9,907 nucleotides of DNA, taken from positions 1 through 9,907 of the forward strand of contig CANRIJ010000054.1 in the NCBI GenBank assembly GCA_947630635.1, given 5' to 3'. Shown one piece after another: positions 1 through 6,882 of the stretch (positions are counted from its first letter, which is position 1; each line of letters starts with the position of its first letter). A model generated the notes under the pieces. It saw only the letters and a program-made list of their open reading frames with translations, searched no databases and had not been told where the DNA came from. Both the position numbers and the translations under genes were made by a program. Source of the stretch: an uncultured Spirochaetaceae bacterium (GTDB lineage Bacteria; Spirochaetota; Spirochaetia; Sphaerochaetales; Sphaerochaetaceae).

Positions 1-1
1 A

Positions 2-256
2 TGCAGAGACTTCTATGCGCCAATACTCGATGCATATGGCGATAGGCTTGCAGCTATTCACACCAAAGACTACAGACTTGATGAAAACGATGGCCACAAA
101 ATCGGAGATATCCCCGCCCTTACTGGTGTCTTTGACTGGGAAGGCTTTGCCAAGGAGATCAAAAAGAGAAATATCGATGTCCCATGGTCACTTGAAAACC
201 ACAACCCCGACACCTGCAAAAAGACTAAGGATATACTCGAATCCTACGCTCTATAG
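2..256 (+). CDS. Sugar phosphate isomerase/epimerase (TIM barrel), C-terminal part
   Basis: The reading frame is open at the left edge and ends at TAG 254-256, giving 84 residues of a C-terminus. It reads DAYGDRLAAIHTKDYR, then GHKIGDIPALTGVFDWEGF, then VPWSLENH. This order (a histidine-bearing strand followed by Lys/Asp, a G-D motif, F-D-W, then a Glu-containing strand) is what is seen at the end of xylose-isomerase-like TIM-barrel proteins (AP endonuclease 2 superfamily), which isomerise or epimerise sugars using a metal. Only the last third is visible, so substrate and start are unknown. Codon use matches the neighbours. The gene is convergent with the thymidine-kinase-like gene and overlaps it by 6 bp at CTATAG, and a hairpin follows at 260-289. 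A different rightward frame beginning at an ATG at 15 is a shadow. Such isomerases often sit near Gfo/Idh oxidoreductases, and one lies at 2087-3067. Confidence 0.75.
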   Translation, partial: CRDFYAPILDAYGDRLAAIHTKDYRLDENDGHKIGDIPALTGVFDWEGFAKEIKKRNIDVPWSLENHNPDTCKKTKDILESYAL

Positions 257-1390
257 AAGCACCATCTGATCAAACTGTATCGGATGGTGATTATCTGAGA
301 GTATTCTCTCAAGATAGGAAGTATTGAGATGGAGATCGGCTGCCACCTTTCTCAGAATATCCTCACTTAGAAGGCTCTGCTCTGAAAATAGAAATGCCAG
401 AGCCTTCTCTGCTATAAAGCTGACCTTAAGGGACGATAGGTAAATATCATAGTCCGGGCTATTCTTATAGCGCCTCTTGAGGCTCTTGTAGAGCTCTGAC
501 TTCTCTATATTCTCCTTTAGATACCCAAGCTCCCTCTCAAGCGCTCCCAAGGAGCCATTTGATGCCTCTCTGCCAAGGGGCTTTAAGGTAAAGAACGAGT
601 ACTCTTTGCCAGGAAGATAGTGGTGCTTCTCGCATCTGGATGCATAATTGGGCTCTAGAGAACTCTCCTTCACTCTATCGCCGCCGACAATGATAAGAGG
701 GTCAAAATAGAGCGCAGGGCACTCAAGGCCATCAACCGAGTAATACCTGTAGGTATAGAATGCATCCTGCATGCAGTCTCTATGTTCGCAGTAGGCCGTA
801 ATGGGAATTACATCGGTTGCCATATCGAGTATCAAACGACTTGTAGAATTAAAGAACTCCCTTCGAAAATTTAAAATCAAAGTCGGGAAGATAAAGATGC
901 AGCCCTCTTCCAAGGCATAGTTTCTCGCAACGTAGATAAGCCTCTCATCGAAAAATGAAGCCTCATCAACGATAAAAGTGCCTACCTCTCTATGGCTCTC
1001 CACTGCATTCTCAAAGTCAAAGCTATCTGATATGTAGGCAATATTGTCCTTGCACTCTATATGCCCAGACCTATAGGGCATAACATCCTCTGGATAGTCG
1101 CTGAAGCGAGATCTGTCAAGCTTAGACCTGATAAAGAAGACATTTCTTCTATCCCTTGTTCCTGTCGTGCACTTCTCTCTGATCTCATCGCTCTTTAGGC
1201 GAGCAACCTCTGCATCTTTCCAGATTCTCGCAGCATACTCGGTCTTGCCTGAGCCCATAGGCCCAATCAGAAGGACTCTTCTTGAGGGCCTGGAAAAATC
1301 AAAATGAGAGAATGTCTCATGCACATCAAGCGTAGGAAATCCCAGGGACTTGAGAAAATCCTCGCTCTCTTTAATCTCAGTACGCGGCAT
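251..1390 (-). CDS. Thymidine-kinase-like P-loop protein with extra C-terminal domain
   Basis: 379 residues. The core resembles type II (TK1-like) thymidine kinase, which phosphorylates thymidine with ATP in the cytoplasm. Visible motifs in order are Walker A GPMGSGKT (43-50); VDEASFF (141-147), matching the DEGQFF/DEAQFF block in which Glu (here E143) is the catalytic base; a lasso-like zinc region AYCEHRDC (C201, C206) followed by A-x2-T-x-R; and IVGGDRV ... NYASRCEKHH (Y249, C253, H256), matching the IGG...Y-x3-C-x2-C/H thymidine-binding block. Oddities are C-x4-C instead of C-x2-C, Ser in place of the usual Gln in DE-x-QFF, about 35 extra N-terminal residues, and about 110 extra C-terminal residues that look helical. 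Usual TKs are about 190-235 residues. The start ATG lies inside the deoC 3' end (14-bp overlap), suggesting translational coupling; its own ribosome site is weak. It could be an active TK or a related nucleoside/nucleotide-binding protein. Confidence 0.75.
   Translation of the reverse strand: MPRTEIKESEDFLKSLGFPTLDVHETFSHFDFSRPSRRVLLIGPMGSGKTEYAARIWKDAEVARLKSDEIREKCTTGTRDRRNVFFIRSKLDRSRFSDYPEDVMPYRSGHIECKDNIAYISDSFDFENAVESHREVGTFIVDEASFFDERLIYVARNYALEEGCIFIFPTLILNFRREFFNSTSRLILDMATDVIPITAYCEHRDCMQDAFYTYRYYSVDGLECPALYFDPLIIVGGDRVKESSLEPNYASRCEKHHYLPGKEYSFFTLKPLGREASNGSLGALERELGYLKENIEKSELYKSLKRRYKNSPDYDIYLSSLKVSFIAEKALAFLFSEQSLLSEDILRKVAADLHLNTSYLERILSDNHHPIQFDQMVLL
260..289 (+). terminator. 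Stem-loop just past the isomerase stop, inside the 3' end of the convergent gene
   Basis: CACCATCTGAT (260-270) pairs with ATCGGATGGTG (279-289) over 11 bp around an 8-nt loop. One pair is U267-G282, which holds as a wobble in the rightward transcript but becomes an A/C mismatch in the leftward one. The structure begins 3 nt after the isomerase stop, so it best fits the 3' end of the rightward mRNA. No U-tract follows (ATTATCTGAG), so it is not a classical intrinsic terminator; it may be a 3'-end stabilising hairpin. The same bases encode residues near the C-terminus of the thymidine-kinase-like protein. Confidence 0.45.
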
Positions 1391-2039
1391 CGCTCTTTTC
1401 GCCGTTTACTATCTGAACTCCCGCAGAGCATCCAAGCCTGGATGCGCCTGCTTCAATCATCTTCTTGGCTGTCTCATAATCTCTTATTCCACCAGAGGCC
1501 TTAACGCCAAGTCTATCGCCTACTGTCTTTCTCATCAGCGCTACATCCTCAACAGTGGCACCTCCCTTGGAAAAGCCTGTTGATGTCTTTACATAGTCAG
1601 CTCCAGCCTTCTCTGCAATCTCACACGCCTTGACTATCTCGTCCTTGGTGAGAAGACAGGTCTCCAAAATAACCTTCAAAAGCTTTCCAGAGGCGGCCCT
1701 TTTGACCTCTCTGATATCCCTCTCGACTTCGCTGTACATCTTTGACTTGAGGTATCCGACATTTAAGACCATATCAACCTCATCGGCCCCATGGTCAACT
1801 GCATGCTTTGCCTCAAATGCCTTACTAACTGTATCCATTGCGCCTAGTGGAAATCCAACTACTGTGCATACATTTACATCGCTATCTTTTAAGATCTGGC
1901 TTGCAAGCTCCACCCAGCAAGAATTTACGCAAACTGATGCAAAATCATGCTCCATAGCCTCTACGCAGAGCTTCTCTATCTTATCCTTAGTCGCATCGGC
2001 GTTAAGGACTGTATGGTCAATATACTTATTAAGCTTCAT
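1377..2039 (-). CDS. deoC: Deoxyribose-phosphate aldolase
   Basis: 220 residues, normal length for bacterial DeoC. The cytoplasmic class I aldolase splits 2-deoxy-D-ribose 5-phosphate into acetaldehyde and glyceraldehyde 3-phosphate, ending deoxynucleoside catabolism. Family signatures are visible throughout: IDHTVL at 7-12; VCTVVGFPLG at 57-66; DEVDMVLN with the proton-relay Asp at D89; YVKTSTGF with the Schiff-base Lys at K151; and GVKASGGIR with the activating Lys at K180. The start is supported by GAGGAG upstream of the ATG. It lies 47 bp downstream of the Gfo/Idh oxidoreductase gene and overlaps the thymidine-kinase-like gene by 14 bp, so the three are probably one leftward operon. Pairing with a TK-like gene suggests handling of deoxynucleosides rather than a stand-alone sugar role. 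No deoA, deoB or deoD homologue is in the window. Confidence 0.97.
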   Translation of the reverse strand: MKLNKYIDHTVLNADATKDKIEKLCVEAMEHDFASVCVNSCWVELASQILKDSDVNVCTVVGFPLGAMDTVSKAFEAKHAVDHGADEVDMVLNVGYLKSKMYSEVERDIREVKRAASGKLLKVILETCLLTKDEIVKACEIAEKAGADYVKTSTGFSKGGATVEDVALMRKTVGDRLGVKASGGIRDYETAKKMIEAGASRLGCSAGVQIVNGEKSDAAY

Positions 2040-2086
2040 ATTAGTCTCCTCAACAAAATCTTAAGTCAATATAGGTCTTGGGGCAA

Positions 2087-3067
2087 TCAAAGCAGGGCGC
2101 CAAGACGCGCATCGATAATCCCATCGCGTATTGTATAATCAAGCTTTCCATCCTGATATAGCTTCAGCATCGTAGAGATCGCAATCTCGTCATCATTCAG
2201 GTTCACACCATAGAATTCATTCTTATAGACCACTTTGGAGCCAAGGGTTATATGCGATAGCGATAGGCTCTGATTGAGAGTATCTATGTCCCTGAAGATT
2301 TGATAGTCCTCATGAATGGGATATCCAACATCGCTGACGTAGCTAACGCCTCTTTCATCAATAACTCCCCTCTCACCCCTGATTTCGATTCTATTTGGAA
2401 TCAAATACGAGTGATACTGATTGGAAGAAAAATCATTTATAAAGAATTTCCCATTTGAAAAGGAAAGCATGCGCACCTTTCTCTTATAGCTCTCTTTCTC
2501 GCCTGTTAGGACCATGCCGCTTCTACTCCCCGTCTTGACTATAGATGAGTCAAAATCTGCCCCATCTATAGATACAGGGCTCTCATCAAAAATAGTGAGA
2601 ATCCTTCTCGCAAGAGCGGCTGCATGATGATTATGAAGAGCAGAGAGGGACATCTCATCTACCTCTCCTATGAGATCGAGCGAGTTTATTATCGCCCTAT
2701 AGAGCGGAACATATTGATATTGCTCCAGCGTGTATCCAGGAAGGTCAATCAATTCTTCCTGCTCCTCATACGAAAAGCCCAAAAATGAAGTCTCGGAGAG
2801 TGTCTCTACACCCTCTCTGCTGAGGGCCAGCATCAAGCTCACAAAGCCCTCTTTTCCCGATGCGACTATTGCTGCATCGAAAGTCGAGGAGAGGGCCTTG
2901 GAAAGAGAACATGTCGCATTAAAGCCAAGGCTCTCAATGTAAGAGACCCTCTCAGGCCTCTTAGTATAGACCATCGCAATCTCAAATAGATCAGGAAGTG
3001 CTTTGGCTATCCTAAGGTAAAAATGAGCTCTCCACCCAGTTCCAAATAAGAGGAATTTAGTCTTCAT
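2087..3067 (-). CDS. Gfo/Idh/MocA-family NAD(P)-dependent oxidoreductase
   Basis: 326 residues, typical family length. The N-terminus KFLLFGTGWRAHFYLRIA (4-21) is a Rossmann start with G9-x-G11-x-x-A14; the strand FEIAMVYTKRPER follows, where family members choose their cofactor. D65AAIVAS is the next Rossmann strand. The family's usual E-K-P motif is replaced by SETS (91-94), so the Lys that often contacts the substrate is missing. The C-terminal half shows the expected IGEV (133-136) and a His-rich HNHHAAA (145-151). Such enzymes oxidise or reduce sugars, inositols or related compounds; the substrate cannot be told. It is the first gene of the probable operon with deoC and the TK-like gene. 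The start ATG lacks an obvious ribosome site (a weak GTGAG element lies about 14 nt upstream). It is divergent from the Nudix gene across an 82-bp spacer. Confidence 0.85.
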   Translation of the reverse strand: MKTKFLLFGTGWRAHFYLRIAKALPDLFEIAMVYTKRPERVSYIESLGFNATCSLSKALSSTFDAAIVASGKEGFVSLMLALSREGVETLSETSFLGFSYEEQEELIDLPGYTLEQYQYVPLYRAIINSLDLIGEVDEMSLSALHNHHAAALARRILTIFDESPVSIDGADFDSSIVKTGSRSGMVLTGEKESYKRKVRMLSFSNGKFFINDFSSNQYHSYLIPNRIEIRGERGVIDERGVSYVSDVGYPIHEDYQIFRDIDTLNQSLSLSHITLGSKVVYKNEFYGVNLNDDEIAISTMLKLYQDGKLDYTIRDGIIDARLGALL

Positions 3068-3149
3068 GGTAAAAATTGTCTCACATATAGACTCTATTTT
3101 CCCAGAATATCGATTGATACAATGCGAATATAAAAAGTAAGGTATTTAT

Positions 3150-4100
3150 ATGGTATTAAATGTTTTCTCAAAAGCATTTACATGGGTAATGCTCTTTGTG
3201 ATAATACTCAATCTCAGCCAGAGAAAGATCCCCCATTCCGCAAAGAAAAGAAGAGCGACTCTTCTTTGGGCTTCGGACTTTCTCCTTCTGTATATTCTCC
3301 TGATTGTAAGAGACTACTTCAAATGGCCATCTTGGCTTGAATGGGTAATGGTCGCCATTACCATTTTGCCAATTGCAATATTCCATAAGATCTTCTGGCC
3401 CTTCAGAATACACTGCTCGGCATGTGGAAAGAGACTCTCTTTCAACCAATTTTTGGGTGATGACGACAATTTCTGCTCTGACTGCTTTAAGGAGGCCTTC
3501 CCAGAAGAGGCAAAGAAAATAGAGAAGAAGACGATGAAGCGAGAGGAGCTATTGGAAACCTACTTTGTCGAGGCAGAGAGAGTCGATGAAATCCCATGGG
3601 AGTCATGGAGAGCTACAGAGACATGCGTTCTCATCTACCTAGTAAAGGATGGCAAAGTACTCTTAATCCTCAAGAAGAAGGGAATGGGAAGTGGCTACTT
3701 CAATGCTCCCGGAGGACACATAGAAATAGAGGAGACCAAAAAGGAGGCGGCTGTCAGAGAATTCAAAGAGGAGACCGGCCTTGATGTTAAAAATCTTGAG
3801 GAGAGAGGCACTCTCTATTTCCAGTTCAAAGACGGAATAAGAATGCTTGGCTACGTCTTCTTCGCAGACGAGTACTCTGGGGAGATGGTTGACGAAACTG
3901 AAGAGACAAAGCCATTTTGGTGCCCCCTTGAGGATATCGATTACACGATGATGTGGGAAGATGACAGGCTCTGGCTTCCAAAAGCCCTTGAGGGAAAACA
4001 TTTCGAGGGCTACTTCATATTCGATGACAGAAAGATGCTGGATAGCAAAATCATTATAGAGGAAGAGGAAGAGAGCAAGGGAGAGCTAACCCTTGCCTAA
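3150..4100 (+). CDS. Membrane-anchored zinc-ribbon protein with MTH1-like Nudix domain
   Basis: 316 residues in three parts. Residues 9-80 hold about three hydrophobic segments (9-22, 39-53, 62-79). Residues 89-112 hold a zinc ribbon: C89-x2-C92 and C109-x2-C112. Residues about 155-302 are a Nudix hydrolase with a perfect box at 189-211 (G-x5-E, then REFKEETGL). Nudix enzymes cleave nucleoside diphosphates linked to another group. Here the domain resembles MTH1/NUDT1 8-oxo-dGTPase: FNAPGG places N185 where MTH1 has Asn33; MMWEDD (W269, D271, D272) matches the MTH1 Trp117/Asp119/Asp120 pocket; and the tail F-x-GYF-x-F...LD also matches. The protein ends with an acidic run (EEEEE). The start has GTAAGG 7 nt upstream. 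It heads the operon with the aldo/keto reductase (8-bp overlap). A role in removing oxidised nucleotides near the membrane is inference. Confidence 0.85.
   Translation: MVLNVFSKAFTWVMLFVIILNLSQRKIPHSAKKRRATLLWASDFLLLYILLIVRDYFKWPSWLEWVMVAITILPIAIFHKIFWPFRIHCSACGKRLSFNQFLGDDDNFCSDCFKEAFPEEAKKIEKKTMKREELLETYFVEAERVDEIPWESWRATETCVLIYLVKDGKVLLILKKKGMGSGYFNAPGGHIEIEETKKEAAVREFKEETGLDVKNLEERGTLYFQFKDGIRMLGYVFFADEYSGEMVDETEETKPFWCPLEDIDYTMMWEDDRLWLPKALEGKHFEGYFIFDDRKMLDSKIIIEEEEESKGELTLA
4077..4083 (+). promoter_or_regulatory. Ribosome binding site supporting the TTG start
   Basis: AAGGGAG lies 9 nt before TTG 4093 and inside the end of the Nudix gene. No in-frame ATG is nearer than 4123, which would drop the first beta strand of the aldo/keto reductase. 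The site therefore decides for the TTG start and for coupled translation. Confidence 0.6.
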
Positions 4101-4953
4101 AAGAGCACTCGGGCTTTGGAACATGGGGGATGGCGCTTTCCATCCCCTTCTTAATAGCGAAGAGGGAAAGAGAATAATACGGGAGGCTCTCAAGAGATCC
4201 ATCCTCTCATTTGATACTGCATTCTCCTACAGAAATGCAGACACGCTCTTATCATCAGTCCTAAAAGAGCGGCAAATTGATAGGTCCTCAATCGAAATAC
4301 ACTCCAAGGCAATGCCAGTGCCGACCATAAGAGATAAGGCACTGACATCGCTGAGAAGACTGAATACCGACTACTTTGATACACTCATGCTTCATTGGCC
4401 CTCAAATGAGACTCTTAAGTATATGGCGACCCTGGATGATATGAGAAAAGAGGGGCTTGCTAAAAATATTGGAATAAGCAATGCCTCGCTTTCGCTTCTT
4501 GAGAAGATCAGAGACAAATACGACAAGATTACAATAGAGGAGCCGCTATCACTGATATGGAACTCCGATTTTGAAAAGAAAAAAGAGCTCTCCGATAAGA
4601 CTCTCACCTACTCTCCGCTTGGCATGGGAATACTCACTGACAAATATCTCTTCTCTCCTCCTGATGACCTGAGAAAAAACCTACCCTCATTGAAAACAGA
4701 GTCATTTCAGACTCTCAGAGAGAGAATCTCGAAATGGAGAGATGAGCTTAAGGCAAAGACTGAAGAGCTTTCTATGGCGTTTGCAGATAAAATGAATGGC
4801 GACACCATAATCGTGGGAATAAGCTCAAAAGCGCAATTTGATACCCGGAGAATAGACCTCCCAGAGGATATCTTTTGTGAGATGAGGCTCTTATCTGAAA
4901 GAATCACAAAAGAGACGGGAGAAGAGAACATCTTCGCACATCACAGAAATTAG
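4093..4953 (+). CDS. Aldo/keto reductase family protein
   Basis: 286 residues, close to family length. It is an NADPH-dependent carbonyl reductase by family, cytoplasmic, acting on unknown aldehydes or ketones. The complete catalytic tetrad can be read: D41 and Y46 in FDTAFSYRN, K72 in HSKAMP, and H101 in LMLHWPS. Further marks are KEGLAKNIGISNAS (a conserved strand-helix junction), EEPLSLIW, TYSPLGMGIL, and DTIIVGIS for the C-terminal cofactor-binding part. The start is TTG, overlapping the Nudix stop by 8 bp with a good ribosome site; the sequence PKRALGLWNMGDG then matches the family's N-terminal strand. It is the middle gene between the Nudix protein and the cyclophilin-like lipoprotein. 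Cyclophilin-like small proteins next to aldo/keto reductases are, as I recall, a recurring arrangement, but this cannot be checked here. Confidence 0.92.
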   Translation: MPKRALGLWNMGDGAFHPLLNSEEGKRIIREALKRSILSFDTAFSYRNADTLLSSVLKERQIDRSSIEIHSKAMPVPTIRDKALTSLRRLNTDYFDTLMLHWPSNETLKYMATLDDMRKEGLAKNIGISNASLSLLEKIRDKYDKITIEEPLSLIWNSDFEKKKELSDKTLTYSPLGMGILTDKYLFSPPDDLRKNLPSLKTESFQTLRERISKWRDELKAKTEELSMAFADKMNGDTIIVGISSKAQFDTRRIDLPEDIFCEMRLLSERITKETGEENIFAHHRN

Positions 4954-4993
4954 AAATTTTGCCGTTTTTCATAGAAATTATTACTTTGACTCT

Positions 4994-5449
4994 ATGAAAA
5001 GAATGAAAACGGCAATAACAGCAATTTTAACCTCGGCATTGGTAATCTTTGCTCTCTCTTCATGCCAGAGCGCAAAGAGAAGCGCGGAGATTCCAGAGGG
5101 CGCCATGGCTCTGGAAATCAGCTCAAACGGAACTGTGGTAACATACCTTTTAAATGACTCAGAGGCAGCAAAGGACCTCTATTCCCAACTTCCGCTCAAT
5201 ATAGATCTCTCAGGAGGAATTCCAGGGGAGTTTATTATTGATCAGAGCCTCAACGAGGGCACAAACCCTGTAATTCCAAAAGAGGGGAAAACGGGCGACT
5301 TAATGTACAATCCCAACTTCGGCGAGATTGTGATCCTCTACTCAAATTTTAAGAACATTGAGAACTACCTTCTCCTTGGAACGGCAATTGACGGCGCAAA
5401 TAGCATCTGGACACTTGGAGAAGAGGCCTATGTAGGAAGAGTTAAGTGA
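4994..5449 (+). CDS. Small lipoprotein with cyclophilin-like fold
   Basis: 151 residues. The N-terminus (basic residues, hydrophobic stretch 7-22, lipobox LSSC with C24) is a signal peptide II, so the mature protein should be lipid-anchored on the outer side of the inner membrane or further out. The mature part (about 39-148) matches the cyclophilin-like domain family (PF18050 type) by pattern: a strand with TVVTYLLNDSEAAKDLYSQLP, an acidic/glycine turn, GEFI, TGDLMYNPNFGEIVILY and a final LLLGTAIDG. Members of this family have unknown function and are not established proline isomerases. The start at 4994 has no clear ribosome site; an in-frame ATG at 5003 is possible and would leave a usable signal peptide. 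It lies 40 bp after the aldo/keto reductase and probably shares its mRNA. Its stop lies inside the 26-bp palindrome. Confidence 0.8.
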   Translation: MKRMKTAITAILTSALVIFALSSCQSAKRSAEIPEGAMALEISSNGTVVTYLLNDSEAAKDLYSQLPLNIDLSGGIPGEFIIDQSLNEGTNPVIPKEGKTGDLMYNPNFGEIVILYSNFKNIENYLLLGTAIDGANSIWTLGEEAYVGRVK

Positions 5450-5466
5450 GGCTAGCCTCACTTAAC
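5441..5466. terminator. Perfect 26-bp palindrome, shared 3' end of two convergent genes
   Basis: The arm GTTAAGTGAGG is followed by CTAG and its exact reverse complement, an 11-bp stem (or 13 bp on paper) in either transcript. It contains Val-Lys-stop (GTT AAG TGA) of the lipoprotein on one strand and Val-Lys-stop of the sodium symporter on the other. The position between convergent genes fits a bidirectional transcription end, but neither side carries a U-tract, so it is not a standard intrinsic terminator. Confidence 0.6.
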
Positions 5467-6882
5467 CAGCCTTCCAATAAGATTGAATATGCCAGTGGAC
5501 TGCAAGAAGAGTATACAAAGCAGTATCGGAGCTACATATTTCACCATCACAATGTAGAATCTCTTGCGAGACATCTTCACTCCACTGATCTCAACTTCAT
5601 CTATAACCCATTGGGGCTTTGTAACCCAGCCAATGACATAGCAAGTCATAAGCGCCAAAAACGGCATCAGAATGCTATTTGATATATAGTCAAATACATC
5701 AAGAAGCTGACCCACGCTTCCATTTGGAAGAGGAAGCTCAAAATAGAAAACAGAGTATCCAAGGGAAATAAGAACTGATACAGCAAATATAATCAGTGAA
5801 ATAACCACTGAGACCTTCTTTCTTGGCTTATGGGTCACTTCCATTGTATTTGCGACTATAGTCTCAAGAATGGCAACAGAACTAGTCAATGCCGCAAATA
5901 GAACCATTATGAAGAATACGATGCCAACAAAATTTCCGATTTTGCCCATCGCCTGAAATACCTTAGGAAGCGATACAAATAAGAGCGATGGCCCCTGATT
6001 CATTCCATCAAGTCCACTGAAAACGTAAATTGAAGGAATGATCATCATACCCGCCAAGAACGCCACTAAAGTATCAAAGAACTCTATCTGAGCAAGACTC
6101 TTATTAAGGTTAACGTCTTTCTTTGCATAAGAGCCGTATGTAATAACAATTCCCATTGCTATAGAGAGCGAGAAGAAGAGCTGTCCCATAGCAGAGAGAA
6201 GGATTTCCAAGAACCCAAGGAATGTAACACCCTCAAAGCTAGGAACCACATAGTGCCTAAATCCCTGAAGACCAGTTCTTACAACAGTGCCATCATCATA
6301 CTTCAGGAAAAGCGAGAAGACGGAAATGAAGATGATCATCACAAAGAGTCCTGGCATCAGGATCTTTGATGTCCTCTCAATACCCTTCTCTACTCCCATA
6401 AAGACGATGACCTCTGTCACGAGCAAAAAGATTCCCATATAGACAATAGGAGCAATAGGACTTGTTATGAATGACGTAAAATATGAATCCTCGGCTGCTA
6501 AAGGACCTCTGAGAAAGATAAAATCCACAAGATATTTGAGTATCCAGCCGCCAATGAGCACATAGTAAGTCAGAATCAACGAAGGAACTATGTAGGCAAT
6601 ATAGCCAAGGAATCTCCACTTCCTTCCTATCTGAGTAAAAGCCTCAATCGGACTCTTGCCTGTCTTTCTTCCAATAACAGTCTCTGTAAGAAGAAGAGTA
6701 AATCCAAATGTCACTACAAGAATCAAATATACAAAAAGAAAAAGACCCCCACCGCCCTTTGCAGCAAGATACGGGAATCTCCATATGTTACCAAGCCCAA
6801 TAGAAGCACCCGCTGTTGCGAGCACGAATCCAAGGGACCCTGTAAAGGAACCTGTCCTCTTTTTTGCTAATGTTGTTTCCAT
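5458..6882 (-). CDS. Neurotransmitter:sodium symporter family transporter (LeuT fold)
   Basis: 474 residues with about 11 membrane segments (near 17-41, 45-70, 89-118, 146-164, 172-193, 223-250, 266-290, 315-345, 357-375, 398-418, 442-462), as in many prokaryotic members. It is an inner-membrane Na+-coupled uptake system, usually for amino acids. Signatures: the unwound TM1 AGASIGLGNIWRFPYL with gate R35; YYVLIGGW in TM3 with the substrate-site Tyr at 107; unwound TM6 LFFSLSIAMGIVITYGSY; and TSS (333-335) in TM8, matching the LeuT Na2-site Thr/Ser pair. Substrate is unknown. A ribosome site (AGAGGT) precedes the ATG. It is transcribed alone, convergent with the lipoprotein (stops 8 bp apart) and divergent from the YigZ-like gene. 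Upstream, a TTATAATA-type AT-rich stretch and the palindrome TGGTATACCA (6922-6931) lie in the leader, but no convincing promoter could be fixed. Confidence 0.95.
   Translation of the reverse strand: METTLAKKRTGSFTGSLGFVLATAGASIGLGNIWRFPYLAAKGGGGLFLFVYLILVVTFGFTLLLTETVIGRKTGKSPIEAFTQIGRKWRFLGYIAYIVPSLILTYYVLIGGWILKYLVDFIFLRGPLAAEDSYFTSFITSPIAPIVYMGIFLLVTEVIVFMGVEKGIERTSKILMPGLFVMIIFISVFSLFLKYDDGTVVRTGLQGFRHYVVPSFEGVTFLGFLEILLSAMGQLFFSLSIAMGIVITYGSYAKKDVNLNKSLAQIEFFDTLVAFLAGMMIIPSIYVFSGLDGMNQGPSLLFVSLPKVFQAMGKIGNFVGIVFFIMVLFAALTSSVAILETIVANTMEVTHKPRKKVSVVISLIIFAVSVLISLGYSVFYFELPLPNGSVGQLLDVFDYISNSILMPFLALMTCYVIGWVTKPQWVIDEVEISGVKMSRKRFYIVMVKYVAPILLCILFLQSTGIFNLIGRLVK

Noticed and set aside
15..269. 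Rightward ATG frame at the left edge
   Set aside because: It is out of frame with the recognisable sugar isomerase C-terminus at 2-256 and has no protein-like features.
1630..2064. 144-residue rightward frame opposite deoC
   Set aside because: Serine-rich shadow of a certain gene; no ribosome site.
3068..3149. Promoters in the divergent spacer (for example TTGATA at 3114-3119)
   Set aside because: No -10 with acceptable spacing could be paired with it on either strand; promoters are likely there but could not be placed.
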